Positions 7,937 to 16,664 of a DNA stretch of 32,662 bases are shown in pieces. The stretch comes from CAYZXU01 sp964482535 (GTDB lineage Bacteria > Desulfobacterota > Desulfobacteria > Desulfobacterales > BuS5): the NCBI GenBank assembly GCA_964482535.1, contig CAYZXU010000015.1, forward strand, positions 1-32,662, given 5' to 3'. The notes beneath the pieces are model-generated. The model was given only the letters and a program-made list of their open reading frames with translations. It made no database searches and had not been told where the DNA came from. The first letter of the stretch is position 1. Each line of letters starts with the position of its first letter. The position numbers and the translations under genes were made by a program.

Positions 7937-9007
7937 GTTATCAGTTAAGTTTTCAACAGCTTCTTTTACTTCAGAAAGAATTTCGTTTAAATCTTTTTCC
8001 TGAAGTCCGAGAAATTCCAGTGAACCTTCTTCAAGAATGGTTTGCAAATATTCCATATCTATTTCGTCTAACCGGGATATGGAATCTGCAATATGGATGA
8101 TATAGGCAATATCATTTTTTTTCGATTCAGAGGGAAGGTGATGAAATCTTATTCCAACAGATTGATTTTTTGGCATCTGCCATTGCTCACACAATGCAGA
8201 TGCTATTTCTGCATGATCAAAGCCCAATATATGTTTTTCAGCCATAAGAAAGGAGAGTTGCTGGTTTTTCATAAAATTATTGAACTGATCTTTTTTTTCT
8301 ACAATATACTTATCCAGAACAAGTTTGCCTGAATCATGTATAAGGCCTGCTGAGAAGGCTTCGTTTTCAATGACCGGTCTTTTTAATTTAGCTATGGCTT
8401 TTGAACCCAGTGCCACTGCAAGGGAATGCTGCCATAATGCGTTTGAATCTAGTTCGTAACCTTTTAAACTTTTACCCAGCAGCGATGATGCACCGGCAAC
8501 TGTAACTGCTTCGGATAGTGTTTTATAGCCCAGCACAACGCAAGCCTGATGAATTGAAGCCACCATGCCGCTCATGCCATAGTATGTTGAGTTGGCAATT
8601 TTTAAAAGTCTTGCTGCAATTGCCTGGTCTGTTTCAATGGCTTCGGCAATATCTTTAAAACTTAAATTCGGGTTTGCCATTATCTCCCGAACTTTTAATA
8701 CAACCTGGGGCATGGGCGGAAGATCGGATATGGATTTTAAAATCTTTTTTTTCAAAGAGTTGCCAATGTTTTCATGGTCTAAGCCAGTGTTTTCATGGTC
8801 TAAACCAGTGTTTTCATGCTCTAAATCAGCCAAATCATCTTTTTGAGCAGAAACCCCGGGGTCAGGTCTGTTTTCAGTTTTTTCAGGTCGCAGGTCTAAG
8901 GTAATAACTCCCTTGCAGTCAGGGCAGTTAAATGAGATTTTTTTGGGGGGCAGTTTATCATCCGGAAGATCGTATGTTTTATGGCAGCCAGGGCATGTAA
9001 TTTTCAT
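7931..9007 (-). CDS. MJ0042 zinc-ribbon HDOD-domain protein
   Basis: A 358-aa cytoplasmic protein. Residues 1-40 form an MJ0042-type zinc ribbon (CPGC at 5-8, CPDC at 28-31). Residues ~65-90 contain three copies of a 7-residue repeat (L-D/E-H-E-N-T/I-G). Residues ~90-300 form an HDOD domain (ISDLPPMPQVVLKV, ANSTYYG, LIHDSGKL, FDHAEIA, FHH). HDOD proteins are usually signalling or regulatory modules linked to chemotaxis, c-di-GMP or cell-cycle control; the substrate or partner cannot be told here. AGAGG precedes the ATG. It is transcribed divergently from pyk. Confidence 0.88.
   Translation of the reverse strand: MKITCPGCHKTYDLPDDKLPPKKISFNCPDCKGVITLDLRPEKTENRPDPGVSAQKDDLADLEHENTGLDHENTGLDHENIGNSLKKKILKSISDLPPMPQVVLKVREIMANPNLSFKDIAEAIETDQAIAARLLKIANSTYYGMSGMVASIHQACVVLGYKTLSEAVTVAGASSLLGKSLKGYELDSNALWQHSLAVALGSKAIAKLKRPVIENEAFSAGLIHDSGKLVLDKYIVEKKDQFNNFMKNQQLSFLMAEKHILGFDHAEIASALCEQWQMPKNQSVGIRFHHLPSESKKNDIAYIIHIADSISRLDEIDMEYLQTILEEGSLEFLGLQEKDLNEILSEVKEAVENLTDNA
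8767..8829. repeat. Three tandem 21-bp repeats inside the HDOD gene
   Basis: Units at 8767-8787, 8788-8808 and 8809-8829, differing by one to three bases, encode the heptapeptides LEHENTG, LDHENTG and LDHENIG in the linker between zinc ribbon and HDOD domain. In-frame copy-number change would only lengthen the linker. Confidence 0.9.
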
Positions 9008-9123
9008 TTTAACCTCTTTTAGCTTGATATATTCTCAAAAATGGCTTTTAAATTGCATAAGTATATTACAGGTGCTCTATAACAGAGGATCTAAAAAAAA
9101 ACAATATTATAAAAAGGAATAAG

Positions 9124-10548
9124 ATGCTGAATAAAACAAAGGTAATAGCAACAATAGGTCCATCGTCAAACACCCGATCAGTTTTGCTTAAACTTATTTT
9201 ATCCGGCATGAATGCCGCAAGGCTGAATTTTTCCCACGGAACTTATGAAGAGCATGGCAATGTAATAAATATGATACGTTCCGTGTCGAGAGAGATAAAT
9301 AAACCCGTTGCAATTATAATTGACCTGCAGGGCCCAAAAATCAGAACAGGGAAATTAAAAGAAGGCAAACCTGTTGTTTTGAAAAAAAACAGCGAGATCA
9401 AAATAACCACGAATAACCTGCCAGGGACTGCTGAAATTATCTCCACAACCTATAAAGATTTGGTCAAGGATGTGAAAAAAGATGACAAGATACTTGTTGA
9501 TGACGGTTTGATGGAATTAAAGGTTTTGTCAAAGAGCAAAGATTTTGTTACATGCAAGGTTATTAACGGCGGGATATTAAAAGAGCATAAGGGGATAAAT
9601 CTGCCGGGTGTAAAAATTTCAACGCCATCTTTGACGGAAAAAGATAAAAAAGATTTAAATTTTGCAATAAAAAACGAAGTTGATTATATTGCTCTTTCAT
9701 TTGTAAGAAAAGCAAATGATTTAAAAAATATCAAAGCAATATTAAAAAAACAGGGATCCGACATTCCTGTAATTGCAAAAATAGAAAAACCTGAAGCAGT
9801 TGAAAATCTTGATGCAATTTTAAACATTACAGATGCAGTCATGGTCGCGAGAGGAGACTTGGGTGTTGAACTCAATCCTGAGAAAGTTCCAGCCATACAG
9901 AAAAAAATTATCAGGGCAGCCATTCTGGCAAATAAGCCGGTAATAACAGCCACCCAGATGCTTGAGACAATGACTGTTAACCCGATACCTACCAGGGCAG
10001 AAGCTTCAGACGTGGCAAATGCAATTTACGATGGAACAGATGCAGTTATGCTTTCTGGTGAAACAGCATCAGGAAAACATCCTGTAAAAGCTGTACAGAT
10101 GATGTCTAAAATTATTGCAGAAACTGAAAAATCCCCTTTTATGAAATATAATATCTGGCACGAGTTGGCAAAAAAAGAAATTATAACCCAGGCGGTGGCT
10201 CAAGCATCGGTGCTTATTTCCGATAGAACAAAGGCAAAAGCTATCATTTCATTTTCCATATCAGGCAAAACCTCTAAATTGATTTCAAAACACAGGCCTG
10301 CAATTCCTGTATATTCATTTTCTCCTTCCCAGAAAACATATAATCGTCTGTCTATCTTATGGGGAGTTTACCCCCTTTTTATTCCTGAGGTTGAAGATGC
10401 AAAATTAATTATAGAAGCAGGGGTAAGAATTATATTAAATAAAAAACTTGTCAAAAAAGATGATATGATAGTCATTCTTACGGGTTTAGCCCTGAAAAGT
10501 GGTTCAACCAATCTTATAAAAATTCATAAAATAGGTCAGGAGGATTGA
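9124..10548 (+). CDS. pyk: Pyruvate kinase
   Basis: Converts phosphoenolpyruvate + ADP to pyruvate + ATP (EC 2.7.1.40). At 474 aa it matches the usual bacterial length without the extra C-terminal domain of Bacillus types. Seen: TKVIATIGPSS at the N-terminus, ARLNFSHG, IDLQGPKIRTG, the active-site strand VIAKIEKPEAVEN, the metal-binding VARGDLGVEL, and the signature around TATQMLETM...PTRAEASDVANAI. AAGGA lies 5 nt upstream of the ATG. It is the first gene of a tight pyk-pta-ackA group, with 9 nt to pta, which ties the glycolytic end-step to acetate metabolism. Confidence 0.97.
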   Translation: MLNKTKVIATIGPSSNTRSVLLKLILSGMNAARLNFSHGTYEEHGNVINMIRSVSREINKPVAIIIDLQGPKIRTGKLKEGKPVVLKKNSEIKITTNNLPGTAEIISTTYKDLVKDVKKDDKILVDDGLMELKVLSKSKDFVTCKVINGGILKEHKGINLPGVKISTPSLTEKDKKDLNFAIKNEVDYIALSFVRKANDLKNIKAILKKQGSDIPVIAKIEKPEAVENLDAILNITDAVMVARGDLGVELNPEKVPAIQKKIIRAAILANKPVITATQMLETMTVNPIPTRAEASDVANAIYDGTDAVMLSGETASGKHPVKAVQMMSKIIAETEKSPFMKYNIWHELAKKEIITQAVAQASVLISDRTKAKAIISFSISGKTSKLISKHRPAIPVYSFSPSQKTYNRLSILWGVYPLFIPEVEDAKLIIEAGVRIILNKKLVKKDDMIVILTGLALKSGSTNLIKIHKIGQED

Positions 10549-10557
10549 TCTTAAAAA

Positions 10558-12687
10558 ATGTCGAAAAATCTTTTCATAACGTCAACTGAACCAAGAAGCG
10601 GAAAATCTGCAATTTCATTGGGGATTATGGAAATGCTGCTCAGAAATATAGACAAGGTGGCTTTTTTTCGTCCCTATATAAATAGGGATCATAGATCGAA
10701 AAAAAAAGATAATGACTTAAATTTGATCTCATCTTATTTTAACCTTAATCTTGATTATGAAGAGATGTATGCCTATACTACATCAGAGGTCAACAACCTG
10801 ATAGCACAGGGCAAAAATGAGGAACTTATTGAAGGAATATTTTATAAGTACAAAGCAATAGAACAAAAATATGATTTTGTGCTCTGTGAAGGATCAGATT
10901 TTAAAGGAGCAACATCGGCCTTTGAATTTGATATAAATGCTGAAATTGCAAGTAATTTGGGGTGCCCTGTACTTCTTGTTGCAAATGCCCAAAATAAAAC
11001 AGAGGATGAAATAACAAGTTCCATTGAAATATCTCTGGAATCTTTATCTGAAAAATCATGCAATGTGATTTCAACAATAATTAACAAAACCGGCACACAG
11101 AATATCAATAAAATTATTAAAAGGTTAAAAAAGGGCAGCATAATTCCAAATCAGTTGATTTATACTGTTGAGGAAGAAAAATATCTTGGCAACCCCACTG
11201 TCAGTGAAATTGTAAAAAACATGAATGCAAAAGTTCTGTATGGGAAAAAACATTTAAACAGACATGTTCATGGTTTTGCAATTGCTGCCATGCAGCCGGA
11301 AAATTTACTTGAAAGACTGGAGCAGGGCATTCTTGTCATAACCCCTGGCGACAGGGCAGATGTACTCATGGCCTGTCTTGCAGCTGTATTTTCATTAAAG
11401 CTGCCTAATATTTCAGGCATCATGCTTACAGGCGGTCTTGAACCCGCAGATTCAATCTGCAGATTAATCGAAGGCTTTCCGGATATTGTGCCGATTTTAA
11501 GCGTTAAAGAGAATACCTTTCCTGCTGCCATAGCAGTGGACAATATCCATTCCGTCATATCTCCCGATGACAGACGTAAAATAACCAGAGCGTTGGAATT
11601 GTTTGGAAAAAATGTAAAAATTGATGAGCTTCAGGAAAAAATTATAAAAACTGATACCTATGTGACAACTCCAAAAATGTTTGAATACGGTCTCTTGCAA
11701 AAGGCGCGTAAAATCAAACAGCATATTGTTTTGCCTGAGGGTACAGAAGAGAGAATTTTAAAGGCGACCGAGATACTGCTCCAGCGTAATGCTGTTGATG
11801 TTACTCTCCTTGGCGATGAAAGTGAAATAAGAAAAAAGATTGCCAGAATGAATCTTCATTTAAATGGAGCAAATATAATCGATGTGGCAAACAGCCCCAT
11901 GCTGGAAGATTATGCACGGACATATTATGATTTAAGAAAACACAAAGGGCTTACAAAAGAGATTGCAAGGGATATTATCAGTGACACGAGTTTTTTTGGC
12001 ACAATGATGATCTATAAAGGCCACGCAGATGGAATGGTTTCAGGAGCTGTTCACACAACAGCCGACACAATACGTCCGGCTTTCAGAATTATTAAAACAG
12101 TACCGGGATGCAGTATTGTTTCAAGCGTATTTTTTATGTGTTTTGAAGAAAAAGTGCTGGTCTATGGTGACTGTGCAGTTAATCCAGATCCGAATTCTGA
12201 AGAACTGGCTGAAATTGCGATTTTTTCCGCACAGACTGCAATGATTTTCGGCATTGAACCAAGAGTAGCCATGCTCTCCTATTCTACCGGTGAATCCGGC
12301 AAGGGAGAGGATGTGGATAAAGTCCGCAAGGCAACCGAACTGGCGAAAAAGTTGGCTCTTGACCTTTCCCATGGCAAAGAACCGGTTATAAAAATTGAAG
12401 GACCTATTCAGTACGATGCGGCAATTGATCCTGCAGTTGCAAAAATTAAAATGCCAAACAGCGAAGTGGCGGGCAAGGCGACTGTTTTTATTTTTCCTGA
12501 TTTAAATACAGGGAATAACACTTATAAAGCTGTGCAGAGATCCTCCGGCGCCATTGCCATTGGACCCATACTTCAGGGCTTAAAAAAACCTGTAAACGAT
12601 CTCAGCAGGGGCTGCACCGTGCCTGATATAGTTAACACTATAATAATTACTGCTATACAGGCCCAGGCAGGAAAAGGGGTTGATTGA
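10558..12687 (+). CDS. pta: Phosphate acetyltransferase, long form
   Basis: Interconverts acetyl-CoA + Pi and acetyl phosphate + CoA (EC 2.3.1.8). At 709 aa it is close to E. coli Pta. It has an N-terminal BioD/dethiobiotin-synthetase-like P-loop domain (STEPRSGKSAI at residues 7-17), a central DRTGG-like domain (~215-330) and the catalytic PTA domain from about residue 390 (LPEGTEERILKATEIL, then STGESGKGEDVDKV and KGEDV-type loops). The ATG is 9 nt after pyk, and the stop overlaps the ackA start by 3 nt, indicating translational coupling. With AckA it can make ATP from acetyl-CoA or activate acetate. Confidence 0.96.
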   Translation: MSKNLFITSTEPRSGKSAISLGIMEMLLRNIDKVAFFRPYINRDHRSKKKDNDLNLISSYFNLNLDYEEMYAYTTSEVNNLIAQGKNEELIEGIFYKYKAIEQKYDFVLCEGSDFKGATSAFEFDINAEIASNLGCPVLLVANAQNKTEDEITSSIEISLESLSEKSCNVISTIINKTGTQNINKIIKRLKKGSIIPNQLIYTVEEEKYLGNPTVSEIVKNMNAKVLYGKKHLNRHVHGFAIAAMQPENLLERLEQGILVITPGDRADVLMACLAAVFSLKLPNISGIMLTGGLEPADSICRLIEGFPDIVPILSVKENTFPAAIAVDNIHSVISPDDRRKITRALELFGKNVKIDELQEKIIKTDTYVTTPKMFEYGLLQKARKIKQHIVLPEGTEERILKATEILLQRNAVDVTLLGDESEIRKKIARMNLHLNGANIIDVANSPMLEDYARTYYDLRKHKGLTKEIARDIISDTSFFGTMMIYKGHADGMVSGAVHTTADTIRPAFRIIKTVPGCSIVSSVFFMCFEEKVLVYGDCAVNPDPNSEELAEIAIFSAQTAMIFGIEPRVAMLSYSTGESGKGEDVDKVRKATELAKKLALDLSHGKEPVIKIEGPIQYDAAIDPAVAKIKMPNSEVAGKATVFIFPDLNTGNNTYKAVQRSSGAIAIGPILQGLKKPVNDLSRGCTVPDIVNTIIITAIQAQAGKGVD

Positions 12688-13892
12688 AAATCTTTGTAAT
12701 CAACACCGGCAGTTCTTCAATAAAGTACAGCCTGTTTGACATGGATAAACAGACGGTTATTGTTTCAGGGATAGTTGAAAAGATTGGTGAAAAGACCGGA
12801 CTTTTAACACATAAAAAAAAGCTTTCAAACGAAAAATTAATAACAAAAGAGATAAAAGAAATAATTCCCCATCACCTCCTGGGTATGACCATGATAGTTG
12901 ATCTGTTAATGGATAAAAAATACGGAGGTATCCGGAACAAATCAGATCTTGGGGCTGTGGGACACCGTGTTGTTCATGGTGGGGAATTCTTCCATGACCC
13001 CACAATAATAGATGATAAGGTTATTGAAACAATCAAAAAGAATATCCCTCTGGCTCCCCTGCACAACCCGTCCAACATAACCGGCATTGAAACAGCAAAA
13101 GCTGTTTTCCCGGATGTGCCCCAGGTGGCAGTCTTCGATACTGCTTATCATCACAGCCTTCCGGAAAAAGCTTTTCTTTATGCACTTCCTTATACCCTCT
13201 ATGAAAAATATAAGGTTCGCAGATACGGTTTTCACGGCACTTCCCATGCTTATGTTGCAGAAAAAGCCTCAAGATTTTTGAAGGTTCCTTTTGAAAAGCT
13301 CCATATTATAACGCTGCATCTTGGAAACGGCGCAAGTATGGCGGCCATAAAAAAAGGGTTTTGTATTGATACTACCATGGGAATGACTCCCCTGGAGGGG
13401 CTTGTGATGGGCACACGCTGCGGAGACATAGACCCTGCCATCCCTTTTTTTCTTGCCACTCATTTAAAAATGACTCTAAATGAAATTGATACTCTTCTTA
13501 ATAAAGAAAGCGGACTCAAGGGGATATGTAAAACAAACGATATCCGGGAAGTAATAGAAAAAAAAGAATCAGGCGATCCAATGGCAAAAATAGCTTTGGA
13601 TATCTACTGCTACAGGATTAAAAAATATATCGGCGCTTTTTTTGCGGCTTTAGAACATCTTGACTGTATTGTTTTTACAGGGGGCGTAGGGGAAAACTCT
13701 TCGATTGTTCGTGAAAAATCCTGTGAAGGGTTGCAAAACTTCGGCATTGAAATTGATGCAAAAAAAAATGTGCAAAGTAAAAATAAAAATTTTCTTATAA
13801 GCAGTATGAAAAGCAGGGTAAAAATTATTGTAATCCATACTGATGAAGAGCTGGAAATAGCAAGACAGACAAAAAAAATAGTTAGTACCTGA
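12684..13892 (+). CDS. ackA: Acetate kinase
   Basis: Acetyl phosphate + ADP to acetate + ATP, reversible (EC 2.7.2.1). At 402 aa it has the family length. ASKHA-fold motifs are seen: INTGSSSIKYSL (6-17), VGHRVVHGG, HNPSN, FHGTSHAYV, HLGNGAS, DTTMGMTPLEGL, GTRCGDIDPA and FTGGVGENS. The start is TTG 12684-12686, overlapping the pta TGA; AAAAGGGG lies just upstream. No ATG is available at the conserved N-terminus. The stop codon lies inside the downstream hairpin. Confidence 0.97.
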   Translation: MKIFVINTGSSSIKYSLFDMDKQTVIVSGIVEKIGEKTGLLTHKKKLSNEKLITKEIKEIIPHHLLGMTMIVDLLMDKKYGGIRNKSDLGAVGHRVVHGGEFFHDPTIIDDKVIETIKKNIPLAPLHNPSNITGIETAKAVFPDVPQVAVFDTAYHHSLPEKAFLYALPYTLYEKYKVRRYGFHGTSHAYVAEKASRFLKVPFEKLHIITLHLGNGASMAAIKKGFCIDTTMGMTPLEGLVMGTRCGDIDPAIPFFLATHLKMTLNEIDTLLNKESGLKGICKTNDIREVIEKKESGDPMAKIALDIYCYRIKKYIGAFFAALEHLDCIVFTGGVGENSSIVREKSCEGLQNFGIEIDAKKNVQSKNKNFLISSMKSRVKIIVIHTDEELEIARQTKKIVST

Positions 13893-13921
13893 ACGAAAAG
13901 CATAATTTCCGTTCAGGTACT
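13884..13921 (-). terminator. Intrinsic terminator for the sdh/hdr operon
   Basis: A 12-bp perfect stem (AGTACCTGAACG at 13884-13895, complement at 13910-13921). On the minus strand it is followed within 4 nt by a run of eight T, a classic Rho-independent terminator for the operon ending at 13967. On the plus strand it covers the ackA stop but lacks a T tract. Confidence 0.85.
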
Positions 13922-13966
13922 ATTGAAAAAAGCAAGGTTACTCGTCACACCTTCTTTTTATTGTTA

Positions 13967-15628
13967 TTAACTTATATCGTTCGTAGTCCAGCGATGTGAT
14001 ATCACCTCATCCGTTGAATAATCAGGAAGAAGAATCGGCGCTGTTTTGGGGTTTTCAATGCCGGCATCTGCAAGCATTTTTTCAAATTTAACAACATGAT
14101 CCAATGTGAGTTTTTTTAATTTAATCCCACTATTAACATAGTCTGCCGCCCTTGTTCCAGCGCGCCTGCCAAATGTAATAATATCCTGGAGACTGTTGCC
14201 CATTAAACGGTTCTCTCCGTGAATACCACCCACAACCTCTCCTGCGCCAAAAAGACCAGGCAGGATTGTTTCTGCCTGTGCATTAATATTAATGCCCCCA
14301 TTCTGGTAATGAAGGGTCGGATAAACCAGCATAGGCTCTTTGCTTATATCAATGCCGTGACGCTGGAACTGTAAAAACTTTGCAGGCAGTTCTTTTTTTA
14401 CGGTTCCTTCCCCATGGAGTTCATCTATCATGGGAGAGTCAAGCCATACCCCCGCTCTTCCGGTGGCAGTCAGAATCCCCTTGCCTTTTTCCGTGACCTC
14501 TCCTATAAACTCGGCTGACTCAACATCTCTTGGTTCAAGTGGAAAGCAGAACTGTTCACCGTCTATATTAAGAACATGTGCCCCAAGTCCCCGAACCTTT
14601 TCCGTAATCAAAAGCCCTACATTCTGTTCCGGATATACTACTCCGGTTGGATGATACTGGGTGGAAAAAAGATATTTGGTTCCAACGCCTGCTCTATAAG
14701 CCATAACAACACCATCCATGGTTGCCCCGTAATGGTTTGTTGTCGCAAATCCCTTTATATGAAGACGCCCAAACCCGCCGGTTGCAAGAATTACGGCTTT
14801 GGCTTTGACAATATAAAATTCTTTCGTGTCCATATTATACAGAACAGCGCCTGCGCATTTTCCGTCTTCATCAAGGAGGAGCTCAGCAGCAGGGCTGAAC
14901 TCAATAATATCAATTTTATCAGCACGGTTGCGGGCTTCATCTCTGAGAACACGCATAATCTCTGTTCCGGTCATATCAGCGGAAGAATGCATGCGCTTAC
15001 GGGATGACCCTCCAAAATGTCTTGTATTAAGACGCCCGTCCGGGAGTTTGTTAAACGTCATTCCAAGCTGCTCTAACCATGATATGGAAAGAGGGGCATC
15101 GTGGGAAAGGGCAGCCACAAGGTCGGCCTGATTTGTAAAATGTCCTCCGCCTATTGTATCAAGATAATGATAAAATGGAGAATCACATTCCTGACTTGCT
15201 GCCTGTATTCCTCCTTCAGCCATAATCGTGTTTGAATCGCCATGACGAAGTTTGGTCGCAATAATTACCTTGAGGCCGGCTTCAGATGCCATTAAAGCAG
15301 CAGAAGTTCCAGCGCCTCCTCCGCCTATAACAAGAACATCTGTTTCATAGTCTGTTTTTGAAAGATCAATATTTTCCGGTCTGAGTATGGATTTTGATTC
15401 CAGAAGTTCTGCAACTGTTTCCTGAAATATGTCTCCCTTATTAGGTCCGACTCTTACCTCACGTTTTCCATCATCCTGATAATCAGGATGAAACTTATTT
15501 AAAACTACCTCTCGCTCTTCAAGATTTAATGCAGGATAGTTTTCATTTCTACGTGCCTTTTCTACCCGCTCAGGACGGGTGGCCTCAACTCTTTTTATCA
15601 GCTCTTTAAGCTCGGGCGTGTAACCCAT
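13967..15628 (-). CDS. Fumarate reductase/succinate dehydrogenase-like flavoprotein
   Basis: FAD subunit expected to interconvert succinate and fumarate. At 553 aa it starts with an unusual ~95-residue charged N-terminal segment, then the FAD Rossmann motif IGGGGAG (101-107), MAEGGIQAA, YHPTG (325-329), HYQNGG (440-445) and GENRLMGNSL (471-480), as in the SdhA/FrdA/NadB superfamily. The position of the flavin-linking His of classical SdhA/FrdA appears as Asn133 (DSNT), so FAD is probably non-covalent. Start chosen at 15628 because AAGGAG lies 7 nt upstream; an in-frame extension to 15670 has no good site. Last gene of the hdrC-hdrB-Fe/S-flavoprotein operon. The thiol:fumarate reductase TfrA of methanogens is a relevant comparison; L-aspartate oxidase is less likely given the neighbours. 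Confidence 0.88.
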   Translation of the reverse strand: MGYTPELKELIKRVEATRPERVEKARRNENYPALNLEEREVVLNKFHPDYQDDGKREVRVGPNKGDIFQETVAELLESKSILRPENIDLSKTDYETDVLVIGGGGAGTSAALMASEAGLKVIIATKLRHGDSNTIMAEGGIQAASQECDSPFYHYLDTIGGGHFTNQADLVAALSHDAPLSISWLEQLGMTFNKLPDGRLNTRHFGGSSRKRMHSSADMTGTEIMRVLRDEARNRADKIDIIEFSPAAELLLDEDGKCAGAVLYNMDTKEFYIVKAKAVILATGGFGRLHIKGFATTNHYGATMDGVVMAYRAGVGTKYLFSTQYHPTGVVYPEQNVGLLITEKVRGLGAHVLNIDGEQFCFPLEPRDVESAEFIGEVTEKGKGILTATGRAGVWLDSPMIDELHGEGTVKKELPAKFLQFQRHGIDISKEPMLVYPTLHYQNGGININAQAETILPGLFGAGEVVGGIHGENRLMGNSLQDIITFGRRAGTRAADYVNSGIKLKKLTLDHVVKFEKMLADAGIENPKTAPILLPDYSTDEVISHRWTTNDIS

Positions 15629-15711
15629 ATTATTTCTCCTTACTAATTTGCAATGCAAACCCTTGTGCAATTTATTATATTACAGCCTGTTGCAGTGAAT
15701 AAATTCACAAA

Positions 15712-16512
15712 TTACAAGTACTGAGTATCTTCAGGCATCCATGTTCCTGGAGGAGCCATGTCAGGCTCACGTTCCCTTGCCGTGTATTCTTTTTCCAGTT
15801 CTTCCCTGCTCATCGCAGTGAGATTTTCAAGCATCTTGTCGTATTTGCCGGAATTAATCTCTTCAACTCTTTTTTCAAGATGAGCGGCTTTGGGTTGAAT
15901 ATATTTTGCATAAAGCCTTCGTGCTAACTGTGCAATATGATACTGTGGTATTTCTCCCATACACCTGCTGGCACAAAGTCCACACTGGATACAGTCAGAA
16001 GAGATTTCAGCAGCGCTGGCAATATCACCCTGTTTTAGCGCAGAGATATAGCCTAACACGTCTATTTCCATGGGACAGGCCTTTGTACAAAGATTACAGG
16101 CAACGCACCTGAAGAGTTCCGGATAAAGCGCATTAATGAAATCCGGCAGGGAACCTTCAATATTTTCAATGTCATAGGAAGCCCGGTTAGCTGGATAAAA
16201 AGGGATCTGCGCAAGGAACATCTCAGGTTCAACAACTGTCTGACAGGCAAGCCCGAAATGAATTTTGTAATCCCCTGTTTTACGGAAAACAGTGGGACAG
16301 GCTCCGCATACGCCTCCTCTGCAGCCTGCGCCTCGAATAAATTTAAAACCGGCAAATTCCATGGCCTTCATAATGGTTAAAGTTTCAGGGACTTCATACT
16401 TTTTGCCCATAATATAAATCGGAATAGTCTTGGCCCCTTCAGGCAAGATTGCCCTGTCCCCGGTGGCCATTTTAGGAACCTGTTGTGTTTGAATATTTTC
16501 TGTTTCTGCCAT
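15712..16512 (-). CDS. Succinate dehydrogenase/fumarate reductase-type iron-sulfur subunit
   Basis: A 266-aa electron-transfer subunit. The N-terminal ferredoxin-like domain binds a [2Fe-2S] cluster (C64, C69, C72, C90; CRGGVCGAC). The C-terminal part has two full four-Cys motifs (C136, C139, C142, C146 and C174, C177, C180, C184), each of [4Fe-4S] type. Classical SdhB/FrdB has a three-Cys motif for a [3Fe-4S] centre; here both motifs have four Cys, as in TfrB/Hdr-like proteins. GGAGAG precedes the ATG. It lies 83 nt upstream of the flavoprotein gene and should pass electrons between FAD and the HdrBC-like proteins. Confidence 0.9.
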   Translation of the reverse strand: MAETENIQTQQVPKMATGDRAILPEGAKTIPIYIMGKKYEVPETLTIMKAMEFAGFKFIRGAGCRGGVCGACPTVFRKTGDYKIHFGLACQTVVEPEMFLAQIPFYPANRASYDIENIEGSLPDFINALYPELFRCVACNLCTKACPMEIDVLGYISALKQGDIASAAEISSDCIQCGLCASRCMGEIPQYHIAQLARRLYAKYIQPKAAHLEKRVEEINSGKYDKMLENLTAMSREELEKEYTAREREPDMAPPGTWMPEDTQYL

Positions 16513-16561
16513 AATAATCTCTCCTTAAAGAAAAACGAATTGGTTCACTCTGATTCTTTAT

Positions 16562-16579
16562 TTTCGATTTATATCGAAA
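16562..16579. other. Small palindrome in operon spacer
   Basis: TTTCGAT-ttat-ATCGAAA, a 7-bp inverted repeat in the 152-nt gap between the hdrB-like and Fe-S subunit genes. It could be an operator or an mRNA hairpin. It has no T tract and no known factor can be assigned. Confidence 0.35.
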
Positions 16580-16664
16580 TTTAAAATTATTGTGAACAAA
16601 ACGTTTTTTAAACTATAAGCAATAGCAATTTATAAATATGGTTTTAAGCCGCTGCCTTTTTCAT

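Noticed and set aside
14576..15007. 143-aa plus-strand ORF
   Set aside because: It lies wholly antisense to the flavoprotein gene, has no ribosome-binding site and its residues are unlike any protein family.
15629..15670. N-terminal extension of the flavoprotein
   Set aside because: A good Shine-Dalgarno lies directly before the ATG at 15628, inside this extension, and the added residues are not typical coding sequence.
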